From: Mycoplasma sp. CAG:776
Lineage (GTDB): Bacteria > Bacillota_I > Bacilli_A > RF39 > UBA660
NCBI GenBank assembly: GCA_000438195.1
Contig: FR903073.1
Location: forward strand, 5,752 to 43,983
Direction of reading: 5' to 3'
Length of the DNA: 38,232 bases
Shown: positions 6,838-14,390 of the stretch, in pieces
How positions within the stretch are numbered: position 1 is the stretch's first letter
Layout of the letters: each line of letters starts with the position of its first letter
Notes under the pieces: model-generated
Told to the model about the DNA's origin: nothing
Seen by the model: the letters and a program-made list of their open reading frames with translations, nothing else
The model's database searches: none
Program-made: the position numbers and the translations under genes

Positions 6838-8949
6838 ATGAAAAAAACGAAATCGAGAGTAAAAGTAAATAGATTTTTTATCATGCTCTTTTTTTTCGCT
6901 TTTTTTTGTGCGATTATAAAATTAGCATATGTTGCTTTAAGTCCAAGTGTTGATGGCAAAAATTTAACAGAGTTTGCTAATAACAGGAATACAGCGACAG
7001 AAACTCTTTATGCTTCAAGAGGAAATATCTATGATATTAATGGTGAAACTTTAGCTAAAAATGTAAATTCATACACTTTAGTGGCTTATTTAAGTGAATC
7101 TAGAACCACGGATCCTGATAACCCACAGCATGTAGTAGATAAAGAAAAAACGGCTAAAGCTTTAGCCGAAGTGTTAGATATGGATTATGATTATGCTTTA
7201 GGAAGATTAAATACTAAAAATGCTTATCAAGTGGAATTTGGTATTTATGGTAAAGATTTAAGTGAAAATAAAAAAGCTGAAATAGAAGCTTTAGATTTAG
7301 ATGGAATTGGTTTTATTAGTGGTACTAAAAGGTATTATAAACAAGGTTCAGCCGCATCCTATATAATTGGTTATGCCAGATTAAATGAAATAGGTGAAAT
7401 GGTTGGCGAAATGGGGATAGAAGCTTACTTCAATGATGAGCTAAAGGGTACTGATGGAGAGACAATGTATGCCAAAGATGGAGCAGGATACAAAATGGGG
7501 GATGCTTATTATACGATAGATCCGGTAAGTGGAAGTAATATTTATTTAACAATAGATTCGCAGATTCAATTAATACTAGAAGATGCTCTTAATACTTTAG
7601 AAGAAAATAATACTTTTTCGTGGGCAACATTTACAGTAATGGATGCGAAAACAGGAGCAATAGTAGGAAGTGCTTCAAGTCCTGATTTCAATCCAAATAC
7701 TTTAGAAGGCTTAAAAAGTTATGTAAATCCTTTAGTGGGATACACATATGAGCCAGGATCAACGATGAAAATATTTTCTTGGTTAGCAGCCATGGAAAAT
7801 GGCGTATATGATGGAGAGGAAGAATTCATGTCTGGTTCCATTGAAGTAGCGGATGCAAAGATTTATGATTTCAATAATGCTGGATGGGGAATGATTAACT
7901 ATGATACAGGTTTTGCTTATTCATCCAATGTTGGTGCAACAAAATTAGCTTTAAAATTAGAAGAAAAAGAAAAAGGAATTTTAAAGAAATTTTATGAAAG
8001 TTTAGGCTTTGGCAGTAAAACAGGAATTGAGTTATCAGGTGAAGAAAAAGGAGTTTTAAGAATGACTTACTCTTCAGAAATAGCGACTGCTTCTTTTGGT
8101 CAAGGTATAACTACCACTCCAATTCAAACTTTACAAGCTTTAAGTATTTTAACAAATGATGGAATAATGTTAAAGCCATATATCGTAGATAAAATAGTAG
8201 ATGATAAAGGAAATATAACTTATGAGGCTGAGAGAACAGAACTTGGAAGAAAAGTATCAAGTGAATCAATAAATAAAATATACGATTTGATGTATGATGT
8301 TGTTTATAATGGTCTATCTACCATTTGGCAACCAAATAATGTAACATTAGGAGGAAAGACTGGTACAGCTCAAATCGCAAGCCCAACCGGTGGTTACTTA
8401 ACAGGAAATACTAATTATATTCGTTCTTTTGCAGGAGTTTTCCCTTATGAAGACCCAGAATATATTATTTATATCTCTGTAAAACAAATTGATGGAGGAG
8501 CAACACCTATAGCTAAAGTAGTTACAAATGCTGTAGAAAGTATAGCTAATTATGCTAATATTACTAACACAGATTCAGATATTGATTTATCCAAAATCAT
8601 TAATTTAAGTAATTACATGAGTAGTGAAGTTGAAACAACAACAGAAGAATTAGAAAAATTAAAGCTAAAAGTAATTAAAATAGGAAACGGTAATATCATT
8701 ATTAATCAATATCCTTTAAAAAATACTAAAGTATTAGAAGGAAGTAAAGTATTTTTATTAACAAATAGTGATGAATATATCATGCCAGATATGACGGGCT
8801 GGAGTAGTAGTGAAGTAATGAATTTCTGTAACCTGATTGGTTTAAAATATTCATTTAGTGGTTATGGTGTAGTAAAGAGTTTTAACTTAACAGTAGGTGA
8901 AGTAATTGATTTAACTAAAACACTAGAAATAACTTTAGAAACTGCATAA
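6838..8949 (+). CDS. division-type class B penicillin-binding protein with PASTA tail (FtsI/PBP2B or SpoVD type)
   Basis: 703 residues. A membrane anchor lies at about 13-34, the dimerisation/pedestal region starts at YASRGNIYDINGE (about 58-70), and the transpeptidase domain spans about 260-560. Catalytic motifs: SxxK as STMK (Ser308, Lys311), SxN as SSN (362-364) and KTGT (507-510). The C-terminal about 110 residues form PASTA-like repeats, seen in Bacillota PBP2x/PBP2B and SpoVD. It cross-links septal peptidoglycan outside the membrane. GGAAGTG lies before the ATG, 10 nt after ftsL. Since it is the only division PBP here, it may serve vegetative division, spore cortex, or both. The cluster ends here: mraY, murD and ftsW do not follow. 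Confidence 0.93.
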   Translation: MKKTKSRVKVNRFFIMLFFFAFFCAIIKLAYVALSPSVDGKNLTEFANNRNTATETLYASRGNIYDINGETLAKNVNSYTLVAYLSESRTTDPDNPQHVVDKEKTAKALAEVLDMDYDYALGRLNTKNAYQVEFGIYGKDLSENKKAEIEALDLDGIGFISGTKRYYKQGSAASYIIGYARLNEIGEMVGEMGIEAYFNDELKGTDGETMYAKDGAGYKMGDAYYTIDPVSGSNIYLTIDSQIQLILEDALNTLEENNTFSWATFTVMDAKTGAIVGSASSPDFNPNTLEGLKSYVNPLVGYTYEPGSTMKIFSWLAAMENGVYDGEEEFMSGSIEVADAKIYDFNNAGWGMINYDTGFAYSSNVGATKLALKLEEKEKGILKKFYESLGFGSKTGIELSGEEKGVLRMTYSSEIATASFGQGITTTPIQTLQALSILTNDGIMLKPYIVDKIVDDKGNITYEAERTELGRKVSSESINKIYDLMYDVVYNGLSTIWQPNNVTLGGKTGTAQIASPTGGYLTGNTNYIRSFAGVFPYEDPEYIIYISVKQIDGGATPIAKVVTNAVESIANYANITNTDSDIDLSKIINLSNYMSSEVETTTEELEKLKLKVIKIGNGNIIINQYPLKNTKVLEGSKVFLLTNSDEYIMPDMTGWSSSEVMNFCNLIGLKYSFSGYGVVKSFNLTVGEVIDLTKTLEITLETA

Positions 8950-8987
8950 ATAATAAAATTTAACCCATAATAAAAATGGGTGATAGC

Positions 8988-9164
8988 ATGAAAAAAGAAA
9001 ATAGCTATGGGAATGGATATACGGAATCAAATAATCCCATAGATTATATTAAACATGGGTTAATGAATGAATATGGCCTAAATTTAGATAGATGTCAAAA
9101 ATATTATAAAGAAGAAGATATTATTAAAAAGAAGTGTAATATAAAAAGAAATAGTGGGAAATAA
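8988..9164 (+). CDS. small hypothetical protein at the end of the dcw operon
   Basis: 58 residues from ATG 8988, preferred over ATG 8976 because GGGTGAT stands 4-5 nt before it. Hydrophilic, Lys/Asn/Tyr-rich, with two Cys in the C-terminal half (DRCQKYY and KKKCNIK) and no membrane segment. I do not recognise a family. It lies 38 nt after the PBP gene and shares its transcript. ACCCAT and ATGGGT (8963-8980) can form a small hairpin over the upstream start. It ends within a bidirectional terminator. Confidence 0.55.
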   Translation: MKKENSYGNGYTESNNPIDYIKHGLMNEYGLNLDRCQKYYKEEDIIKKKCNIKRNSGK

Positions 9165-9173
9165 CCACTATTT
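9149..9173. terminator. bidirectional terminator between the dcw operon and the XRE gene
   Basis: AAATAGTGG (9149-9157) pairs with CCACTATTT (9165-9173), 7-nt loop. U-rich tails follow on both strands. It overlaps the stop codons of both convergent genes. Confidence 0.85.
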
Positions 9174-9398
9174 TTCGTTTAAAATGCTTTTAGGATAAGG
9201 CTTTCTTTCATCTGTTAAACATAATAAATAATCAATACTTGTATCATAATAAGATGCAAGTTTTTTTAATATTTCAGTTGGAATATCATTAGTACCTACC
9301 TCATATTTAGAATATCCTGTTTGCGACATATTTAATATTTGAGCAATATCTTTTTGAAGTAAATCTCTATCTTCTCTTAAATCTTTTAATCTATTCAT
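9168..9398 (-). CDS. XRE-family helix-turn-helix regulator, divergent to the surface-protein gene
   Basis: 76 residues from the ATG at 9398; this start has AAAGGATGAG at proper distance, whereas the ATG at 9407 lies only 2 nt after AAAGG. Residues about 1-60 form a Cro/C1-type HTH (LQKDIAQILNMSQTGYSKYE), followed by SIDYLLCLTDERKPYP. That tail pattern recurs in the two-domain XRE protein at the window end (FDYVLGFNDTWKYP), so the two are relatives. Both stand divergent to a gene for the same surface-protein family. It probably represses its own promoter and the divergent one through the repeats at 9434-9493. Confidence 0.8.
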   Translation of the reverse strand: MNRLKDLREDRDLLQKDIAQILNMSQTGYSKYEVGTNDIPTEILKKLASYYDTSIDYLLCLTDERKPYPKSILNEK

Positions 9399-9433
9399 CT
9401 TTCTCATCCTTTATTAATTAAACTGTATCATAA

Positions 9434-9493
9434 TCTAAAATAGAGTATTGATTTTTAATCTAAAATGGGTTATATTATTAATATAGTCTAAAA
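9434..9493. promoter_or_regulatory. three TCTAAAA direct repeats, candidate XRE operator
   Basis: TCTAAAA occurs at 9434, 9459 and 9487. Copies two and three extend to TCTAAAA-YRGGTTA, copy one to a degenerate version. Copy two falls in the spacer of the promoter for the 9568 gene, and one copy flanks it on either side. The position between divergent genes, one of them an XRE regulator, supports an operator role. Confidence 0.45.
9448..9476 (+). promoter_or_regulatory. promoter for the 9568 surface-protein gene
   Basis: -35 TTGATT (9448-9453), a 17-nt spacer holding one TCTAAAA repeat, -10 TATATT (9471-9476). It implies a leader of about 85 nt before the ATG. Confidence 0.6.
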
Positions 9494-9534
9494 CAGGTTA
9501 TAAGATTATAACTTTATTTTTAGTTAAAATAAAT

Positions 9535-9547
9535 GAAGTGTTACTTC
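9535..9547 (+). repeat. inverted repeat GAAGT-GTT-ACTTC in the leader of the surface-protein gene
   Basis: GAAGT and ACTTC pair around a 3-nt loop 20 nt upstream of the ATG. Nearly the same element, with the same flanks, lies in the leader of the XRE gene at 19124 (see 19059-19071). Confidence 0.45.
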
Positions 9548-9567
9548 ACAATAAAGGAGAGTAATTT

Positions 9568-10845
9568 ATGAGATTTGAAGTATTAAAAAGAAGTAATTTA
9601 AAAAGAAATATTGTAATAGGACTATTAGTAGTAGGTATTATAAGTGCCATAATACTAAATTTTACTAAAGCAAAATATAAAAATACAGAGTCGATACCAC
9701 TAGTAAATGGAACAATCAATTATAGTTTAGCAGATCTAAATATCGTAGCAATTACAATCGATGGAAAAGAAGTAGATACAATCCCTGATGGAAATTATGA
9801 ATTAACGAGTGAAAGTTATTGTACAGTTAATGGAGAGAAAGATAATAATGTGAAGTTAAGTTATGATAGTGCAACTAAAGGATTAAGTGTAACACCCATG
9901 ACTTCTAAAGGGACAAAATGTTATTTGGATTTTAATAAAAAATCAACATTGAAAGATATAATACTAGCAAATAATTCTGTTAATAGCGGGACACCGAACT
10001 TTGCAAATACAGCAACAACAGATGAAGGAGTATATAAAACCCAAGATGACTGGGGAGATAGTTACTACTTTAGAGGGTCTGTTAATAATAATTGGGTCAA
10101 GTTTGCGAACTTCTATTGGAGAATAATACGAATTAATGGAGATGGAAGTATCAGGGTTATCTATAATGGAACGAGTACTATAGCAACAGGAATCGATACA
10201 ATAGTTAAGAATTCGCAAAAATTTAATTCAAGTTATAATCGGAGTGAATATGTCGGATATATGTATACAGATGGAGAGCAACACGGAAATACAACTAATA
10301 GTTCGATTAAAGAAGTAATAGACAGTTGGTATAATAGTAATCTAGCTAGTTATGCGGATAAGATCAGTACCGAAGCAGGATTCTGCAGCGATAGAAACTT
10401 AAAAAGCGGATCATGGAGTAGTACAAGAGAACCTCTATATTATGCAGCATATGGAAGATTAATTGATAATAAAAAACCAACGCTAAAATGTGGTAATAGT
10501 AATGATTTATATACAACCTTATCAAGTAGTAAAGGAAATAAAAAATTAAGTAATCCAATTGGATTAATAACAGCGGATGAAGTAATAATGGCCGGAGGCT
10601 CATGGAATAGTGAAAATAGCAGTTATTATTTATATAATGACGTTGAATATTGGACTATGTCACCATATATCTTTTATGTTGGCAGTAGAAGCGGCAGTGC
10701 CCGCATGTTCGGCGTAGATTCGAGTGGTAACCTCGTTTGGTACAATGTGGATGATGCAATTTATATACGTCCAGTAATCAATCTGTCAGCTAATATTACT
10801 ATAAAATCAGGAAACGGTACATCTTCAACACCATATGAAATTTAA
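9568..10845 (+). CDS. membrane-anchored surface protein with a lectin-like/variable C-terminal segment (uncharacterised family)
   Basis: 425 residues. A basic head (MRFEVLKRSNLKRN) is followed by one membrane/signal segment at about 14-32; the rest is predicted outside the cell. Cys85 and Cys118 could form a disulfide. From about residue 128 there is a domain with motifs YYFRGSVNNNWVKF, FYWRIIRINGDGSIRVIYNG and a C-terminal block at about 365-402 (SPY...FGVDSSGNL...RPVINLS). This layout recurs in hypothetical proteins of gut Bacillota and resembles C-type-lectin/FGE-like folds; that is from memory and unverified. The C-terminal block uses GC-richer codons (GGC, CGC, TTC, GCC) than neighbouring genes. 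A paralogue starts at 38144 and an isolated relative of the C-terminal block lies at 30729. GGAGAG precedes the ATG. Function unknown; adhesion or recognition is inference. Confidence 0.75.
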   Translation: MRFEVLKRSNLKRNIVIGLLVVGIISAIILNFTKAKYKNTESIPLVNGTINYSLADLNIVAITIDGKEVDTIPDGNYELTSESYCTVNGEKDNNVKLSYDSATKGLSVTPMTSKGTKCYLDFNKKSTLKDIILANNSVNSGTPNFANTATTDEGVYKTQDDWGDSYYFRGSVNNNWVKFANFYWRIIRINGDGSIRVIYNGTSTIATGIDTIVKNSQKFNSSYNRSEYVGYMYTDGEQHGNTTNSSIKEVIDSWYNSNLASYADKISTEAGFCSDRNLKSGSWSSTREPLYYAAYGRLIDNKKPTLKCGNSNDLYTTLSSSKGNKKLSNPIGLITADEVIMAGGSWNSENSSYYLYNDVEYWTMSPYIFYVGSRSGSARMFGVDSSGNLVWYNVDDAIYIRPVINLSANITIKSGNGTSSTPYEI

Positions 10846-10900
10846 TTTTTTTCAAAATAAAAATAAACAAACTTTACAGAAGCAAAACGTTACTTTTTGT

Positions 10901-10930
10901 TTGACAGTTTATTTTTTATTTACATATTAG
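10901..10930 (+). promoter_or_regulatory. possible promoter in the gap after the surface-protein gene
   Basis: Consensus -35 TTGACA (10901-10906), an 18-nt spacer, weak -10 TATTAG (10925-10930). No open reading frame longer than a few codons follows before the terminator at 11149. Confidence 0.35.
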
Positions 10931-11201
10931 AAATTTCACTTTTGATTATACTTGAACTTCAATTAGGATAGTATGTTATATAACTTAATTTTGTAATTTC
11001 TGATAAGTTTATGAATAAAAGTAAATAGATAGTGGAATTTGAAAGTTGAATGTTAATGTAAAGATAAAATATGTTAAGTTAATTAGTAAAATATATTATA
11101 CTTAGATTAATAGACCATTAGATCTAAATGCCTACTTTTTGTGGAAATAGACATTAACCATTATATTGTTTCTCGAAATAATAATAGTTGATGTCTTTTT
11201 T
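10931..11201 (+). ncRNA. candidate small RNA or long 3' UTR (no protein encoded)
   Basis: This AT-rich stretch has no usable ORF on the plus strand (ATGs at 10973 and 11011 stop within 8 codons). It is bounded by a possible promoter at 10901 and a strong terminator hairpin at 11149-11201. It may be an independent short transcript or the 3' UTR of the surface-protein mRNA, which shows no convincing terminator of its own. It belongs to the 644-nt gene-free region 10846-11489. Confidence 0.25.
11149..11201 (+). terminator. long intrinsic terminator hairpin
   Basis: AGACATTAAC (11149-11158) pairs with GTTGATGTCT (11187-11196) with one internal G-T pair. An inner A/T stem is present, and a T run occupies 11196-11201. 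It lies 300 nt after the nearest upstream stop codon. Confidence 0.65.
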
Positions 11202-11274
11202 GGTAAAAACCAATCTATAAGTTTAGATAAATTATACCTTACTAATTAATCAAAACTCTTCTCTATCAACCAAA

Positions 11275-11338
11275 CCCCTGTATAAAGGGGATAGGGAGTA
11301 GGAATTTGTCTAACTAGTAGACATCAGTCCCAATACTC
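11275..11338 (+). ncRNA. structured RNA candidate upstream of parC (unrecognised)
   Basis: A GC-richer island in an AT-rich gap folds on paper into two elements. The first is CCCCT-loop-AGGGG (11275-11290). The second is a longer arm: GAGTA/TACTC (11296-11300 with 11334-11338), GGA/TCC (11301-11303 with 11328-11330), and an apical GTCTA-ACTAG-TAGAC (11308-11322). A terminator at 11436-11462 could end the transcript. I compared it by eye with tRNA, SRP RNA, T-box, purine, TPP, FMN, lysine, SAM and c-di-GMP riboswitch cores and found no match. Confidence 0.3.
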
Positions 11339-11435
11339 AAGACTATATTATGAAGTTTAATCTTACAAAAATTAAGAAAAAGTGTTCGCAAATTTCCACA
11401 TAAAAATTCATTCGAGTCTAATTGTAAATAAATGT

Positions 11436-11462
11436 AAAGTGGGTTTATTTACCCATTTTTTT
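11436..11462 (+). terminator. terminator/attenuator hairpin overlapping the parC promoter
   Basis: AAAGTGGGT (11436-11444) pairs with ACCCATTTT (11451-11459) around TTATTT, then a T run. The -35 of the parC promoter lies in its loop. Confidence 0.65.
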
Positions 11463-11472
11463 GTGCTAAAAT
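11444..11472 (+). promoter_or_regulatory. promoter for parC (extended -10)
   Basis: -10 TAAAAT (11467-11472) with an upstream TG (TGCTAAAAT, extended -10), and a weak -35 TTTATT (11444-11449) at 17 nt. GGTGAT and the ATG at 11490 follow. Confidence 0.5.
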
Positions 11473-11489
11473 ATAGTAAGGTGATAAAC

Positions 11490-13979
11490 ATGCAAGATAT
11501 ACTAAAGAAAATAGAAGATTATGCCTTAGAAGAAATTATGGGAGAGCGTTTCGCATCCTATGCGAAAGAAATCATTCAAGATAGAGCTATTCCTGATGTA
11601 AGAGATGGTTTAAAACCGGTTCAAAGAAGAATATTATTTGCGATGTATAAAGCAGGAAATACTTATGATAAGAAATATATCAAAAGTGCCGCCACAGTAG
11701 GAGATGTATTAGGTAAATATCATCCTCATGGTGATTCATCCGTATATGATGCTATGGTTAGAATGTCTCAATGGTGGAAACAAAATGCTATTCTAGTTGA
11801 CATGAAGGGTAATAATGGTTCAATGGATGGAGATTCTGCGGCTGCTTATCGTTATACAGAAGCTAGGCTTTCTAAAATTAGCAATGAACTATTAGCAGAT
11901 CTCGATAAAAATACCGTAAAATTTGCTCCAAACTTTGATGATCGTTTATTAGAACCAACTGTGTTACCAGCTAAATATCCCAATTTATTAGTAAATGGAA
12001 CAATGGGAATAAGCGCAGGATATGCAACAAATATTCCACCTCATAACTTAGGAGAAGTGATAGATGCAACTATAAAAAGAATAGATAGTCCGAATTGCTA
12101 TTTAGATACAATATTAGAAATTGTAAAAGGGCCAGATTTTCCAACGGGTGGTATTGCGTGTGGCATTGATGGTATTAGAGATGCATTTAAGACAGGAAAA
12201 GGAAGAGTTGTAGTTCGTTCTAAATATGAAATTGTAAAAGAAAAAGGAAAAGTTAAAATTGTTATAACAGAAATACCATATGATGTAAATAAAGCAATGT
12301 TAGTAAATAAAATAGATGGTATCAGAATTGATAAAAAAATAGATGGTATGGCCGAGGTTCGAGATGAATCAGATAGAGAAGGATTAAGAATCGTAATCGA
12401 TTTAAAAGCTGGAGCCAATCCTGATTTAATTTTAGGATATTTATTTAAAAATACCGACTTACAAATATCATATAATTATAATATGGTAGCAATTGTAAAT
12501 CGTGTTCCTAAAACTTTAGGTATTTTAGAAATATTAGATGCCTATATTGCTCATCAAAAAGAAGTAATTATAAAAAGAAGTGAATTTGATTTAGCTACAT
12601 ATGAAAAGAGAATGCATATTGTAGAAGGATTAATAAAATGTTTATCTATATTAGATGAGGTTATAAGAGTAATTCGAGCTAGTAAAAATAAAACCGATGC
12701 CAAAAATAATTTGGTAGATAAGTTTAATTTTACTATAGAACAAGCTGAAGCAATTGTAACATTACAGTTATATAAACTTACAAATACCGATGTTTTAGAG
12801 CTAGAAGAAGAAATGAATAAACTTTCTAAGTTAATTGAAGGATTAAAAGCAATCTTAAGCGATGAAGAAGTATTAAAATATGTAATGAAAAAAGAATTAA
12901 AATTAATCAAAAAAGAATATGAAACTCCAAGAAAAACTAAAATAGAAGAAGTAATAAAAGAAATAAAAATAGATGCTAAAGAAATGATTCCAAAAGAAAA
13001 TGTGGTAATTGTAGTAACGAATGAAGGATATGTAAAAAGAGTAAGTGCTAAGAGTTATGCAGCATCAACTGAAGATACAACCCTAAAACCAGGTGATTTT
13101 ATTACAGGCCTATATGAGTGTACAACTCTAGATACCTTAGTAATATTTACAAGTATGGGAAATTATTTATTTATTCCTGTTTATAAGATACCGGATGTAA
13201 AATGGAAAGAATTAGGAAAACATGTAAATAATATTATTATGTTATCAACTGGTGAAGAAGTAATAGCTTCCTTTATATATAATAAAGATGATACGTATAT
13301 TTTAGCTTCTAAAAATGGTATGATAAAAAGAACATTAGCATCTGAATTTGAAGTGGCAAGATGTTCGAAACCAATGATAGCGATGAAATTAAAAGAAGAT
13401 GATACTCTAATAGATGTAAAAAAAGACTTAGGGAATGTAGTTTTAGTTACCGAAACAGGTTATTATTTAAATTATAGAAGTGAAGAAGTACCACTTGTAG
13501 GCTCTAAAGCAGCGGGTGTAAAAGGAATATCTTTAAAAGATGATATAGTAAAAAATATGCTTAGCTTTGATAATTCATCGGAATACTTAACTATATTTAC
13601 AGATAATAAAACAGCAAAAAGAGTAAAGATTACTGATTTAGAAAAACATAGTAGAGCTAAAAAAGGCAATTTAATTTTAAAGAAAACCAAAACTGTAACA
13701 TATAAGATTTTAAATGCTTTATTAACTAGTTCTAGAGATTTAATTTTAACAAAAGCTGATAGTGATATCAATATCTTTAAAAATAGTGATATTGCTATAA
13801 TGGATTTATCTTCTACTGGTTCTAATATTAGTAAATATAAATTAGATCAAGCAAGTGTAGTTGCGATAAAAGAAAAAATAGAAACCAAAGAAGAAGAATT
13901 ACCTAAAGAAATTCAAGAAGAAAAAAAGGAAACTAAGAATTTATCTATGGCTGATTTTATTGATGATTTCAAATTATAG
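11490..13979 (+). CDS. parC: DNA topoisomerase IV subunit A
   Basis: 829 residues from ATG 11490 (AAGGTGAT upstream); an upstream TTG in frame would add a non-homologous head. The breakage-reunion domain opens with ASYAKEIIQDRAIPDVRDGL and QRRILFAMY. The quinolone-resistance region holds GKYHPHGDSSVYDAMVRMSQ. The catalytic tyrosine is Tyr122 in AYRYTEARLSKI. The C-terminal beta-pinwheel (about 500-780) shows repeated blades such as NEGYVKRVSAKSY and NYLFIPVYKIPDVKWKELG, typical of Gram-positive ParC. No GyrA box (QRRGGKG) is visible, which argues against GyrA. It decatenates daughter chromosomes with ParE. parE, normally the partner gene directly upstream, is absent here; a 644-nt gene-free region replaces it. 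Confidence 0.93.
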   Translation: MQDILKKIEDYALEEIMGERFASYAKEIIQDRAIPDVRDGLKPVQRRILFAMYKAGNTYDKKYIKSAATVGDVLGKYHPHGDSSVYDAMVRMSQWWKQNAILVDMKGNNGSMDGDSAAAYRYTEARLSKISNELLADLDKNTVKFAPNFDDRLLEPTVLPAKYPNLLVNGTMGISAGYATNIPPHNLGEVIDATIKRIDSPNCYLDTILEIVKGPDFPTGGIACGIDGIRDAFKTGKGRVVVRSKYEIVKEKGKVKIVITEIPYDVNKAMLVNKIDGIRIDKKIDGMAEVRDESDREGLRIVIDLKAGANPDLILGYLFKNTDLQISYNYNMVAIVNRVPKTLGILEILDAYIAHQKEVIIKRSEFDLATYEKRMHIVEGLIKCLSILDEVIRVIRASKNKTDAKNNLVDKFNFTIEQAEAIVTLQLYKLTNTDVLELEEEMNKLSKLIEGLKAILSDEEVLKYVMKKELKLIKKEYETPRKTKIEEVIKEIKIDAKEMIPKENVVIVVTNEGYVKRVSAKSYAASTEDTTLKPGDFITGLYECTTLDTLVIFTSMGNYLFIPVYKIPDVKWKELGKHVNNIIMLSTGEEVIASFIYNKDDTYILASKNGMIKRTLASEFEVARCSKPMIAMKLKEDDTLIDVKKDLGNVVLVTETGYYLNYRSEEVPLVGSKAAGVKGISLKDDIVKNMLSFDNSSEYLTIFTDNKTAKRVKITDLEKHSRAKKGNLILKKTKTVTYKILNALLTSSRDLILTKADSDINIFKNSDIAIMDLSSTGSNISKYKLDQASVVAIKEKIETKEEELPKEIQEEKKETKNLSMADFIDDFKL

Positions 13980-14000
13980 AAGTAGAAATACTTCTTTTTT
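13978..14000 (+). terminator. intrinsic terminator after parC
   Basis: AGAAGTA (13978-13984) pairs with TACTTCT (13989-13995) around GAAA, then a T run. It overlaps the parC stop codon. Confidence 0.85.
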
Positions 14001-14044
14001 AGTATATAAAAATAAATATTTCATATATTGTAGTGGTGATAAAT

Positions 14045-14389
14045 ATGTCAAAAAAAGAAGAATTTAAAGAATTTGCTCGTACACATCCTGAGCTAATTAA
14101 TAGTATTCGCTCCGGAGATTCTTCATGGCAAAGTTTGTATGAAATATATGATATATATGGCGATGATGATCGAGCTTGGACGAATTATTTAAAAAAAACG
14201 ACTCCAAACAATATTAGTAATATAACAGATATCGTCAAAAATATTGATATGGATTCGGTTCAAAAACATATTAATACTGCTCAAAAAGCTTTAGGATTAG
14301 TTCAAGAATTAACAGGTAAAAGTACTACAGCGTCTGCTATAAAAGGTCCAGTAACTCCTCGTCCAATCAATAAATTCTTTGAGGATTAA
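14045..14389 (+). CDS. ylbD: YlbD-like putative spore coat protein
   Basis: 114 residues from ATG 14045 (GGTGAT upstream). The N-terminal pattern EFKEFARTHPELINSIRSGDSSWQSLYEIYDIYGDDDRAW matches the YlbD coat family scheme of F-x-x-F-x-x-x-HP-L-x-x-x-V/I-R-x-G-x-x-x-WQ-LYE followed by a G-x-D-D-x-x-W segment. The middle is helical, and the C-terminus is Pro-rich (GPVTPRPINK). It is followed at once by the ylbE homologue, as in Bacillus, where the pair lies side by side. Role in the spore coat is inferred from the family name; biochemical function is unknown. Confidence 0.75.
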   Translation: MSKKEEFKEFARTHPELINSIRSGDSSWQSLYEIYDIYGDDDRAWTNYLKKTTPNNISNITDIVKNIDMDSVQKHINTAQKALGLVQELTGKSTTASAIKGPVTPRPINKFFED

Positions 14390-14390
14390 A

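Noticed and set aside
10660..10790. The 30729 segment as the direct template of the 9568 variable block
   Set aside because: The two differ in length by six residues near the front and by several changes that do not start from template adenines (for example GGT to TAT, TGG to TAC). No reverse transcriptase or Avd gene is in the window. A relation by family is supported; direct templating is not.
11275..11338. Known riboswitch, T-box or tRNA in front of parC
   Set aside because: None of the diagnostic cores could be found: no T-box GGTGG, no TTCGANTC arm in register, no purine or TPP consensus.
14001..14029. Sigma-E-type promoter (CATATATT) ahead of ylbD
   Set aside because: The boxes fit loosely, but the predicted start near 14036 would cut into the GGTGAT ribosome-binding site of ylbD.
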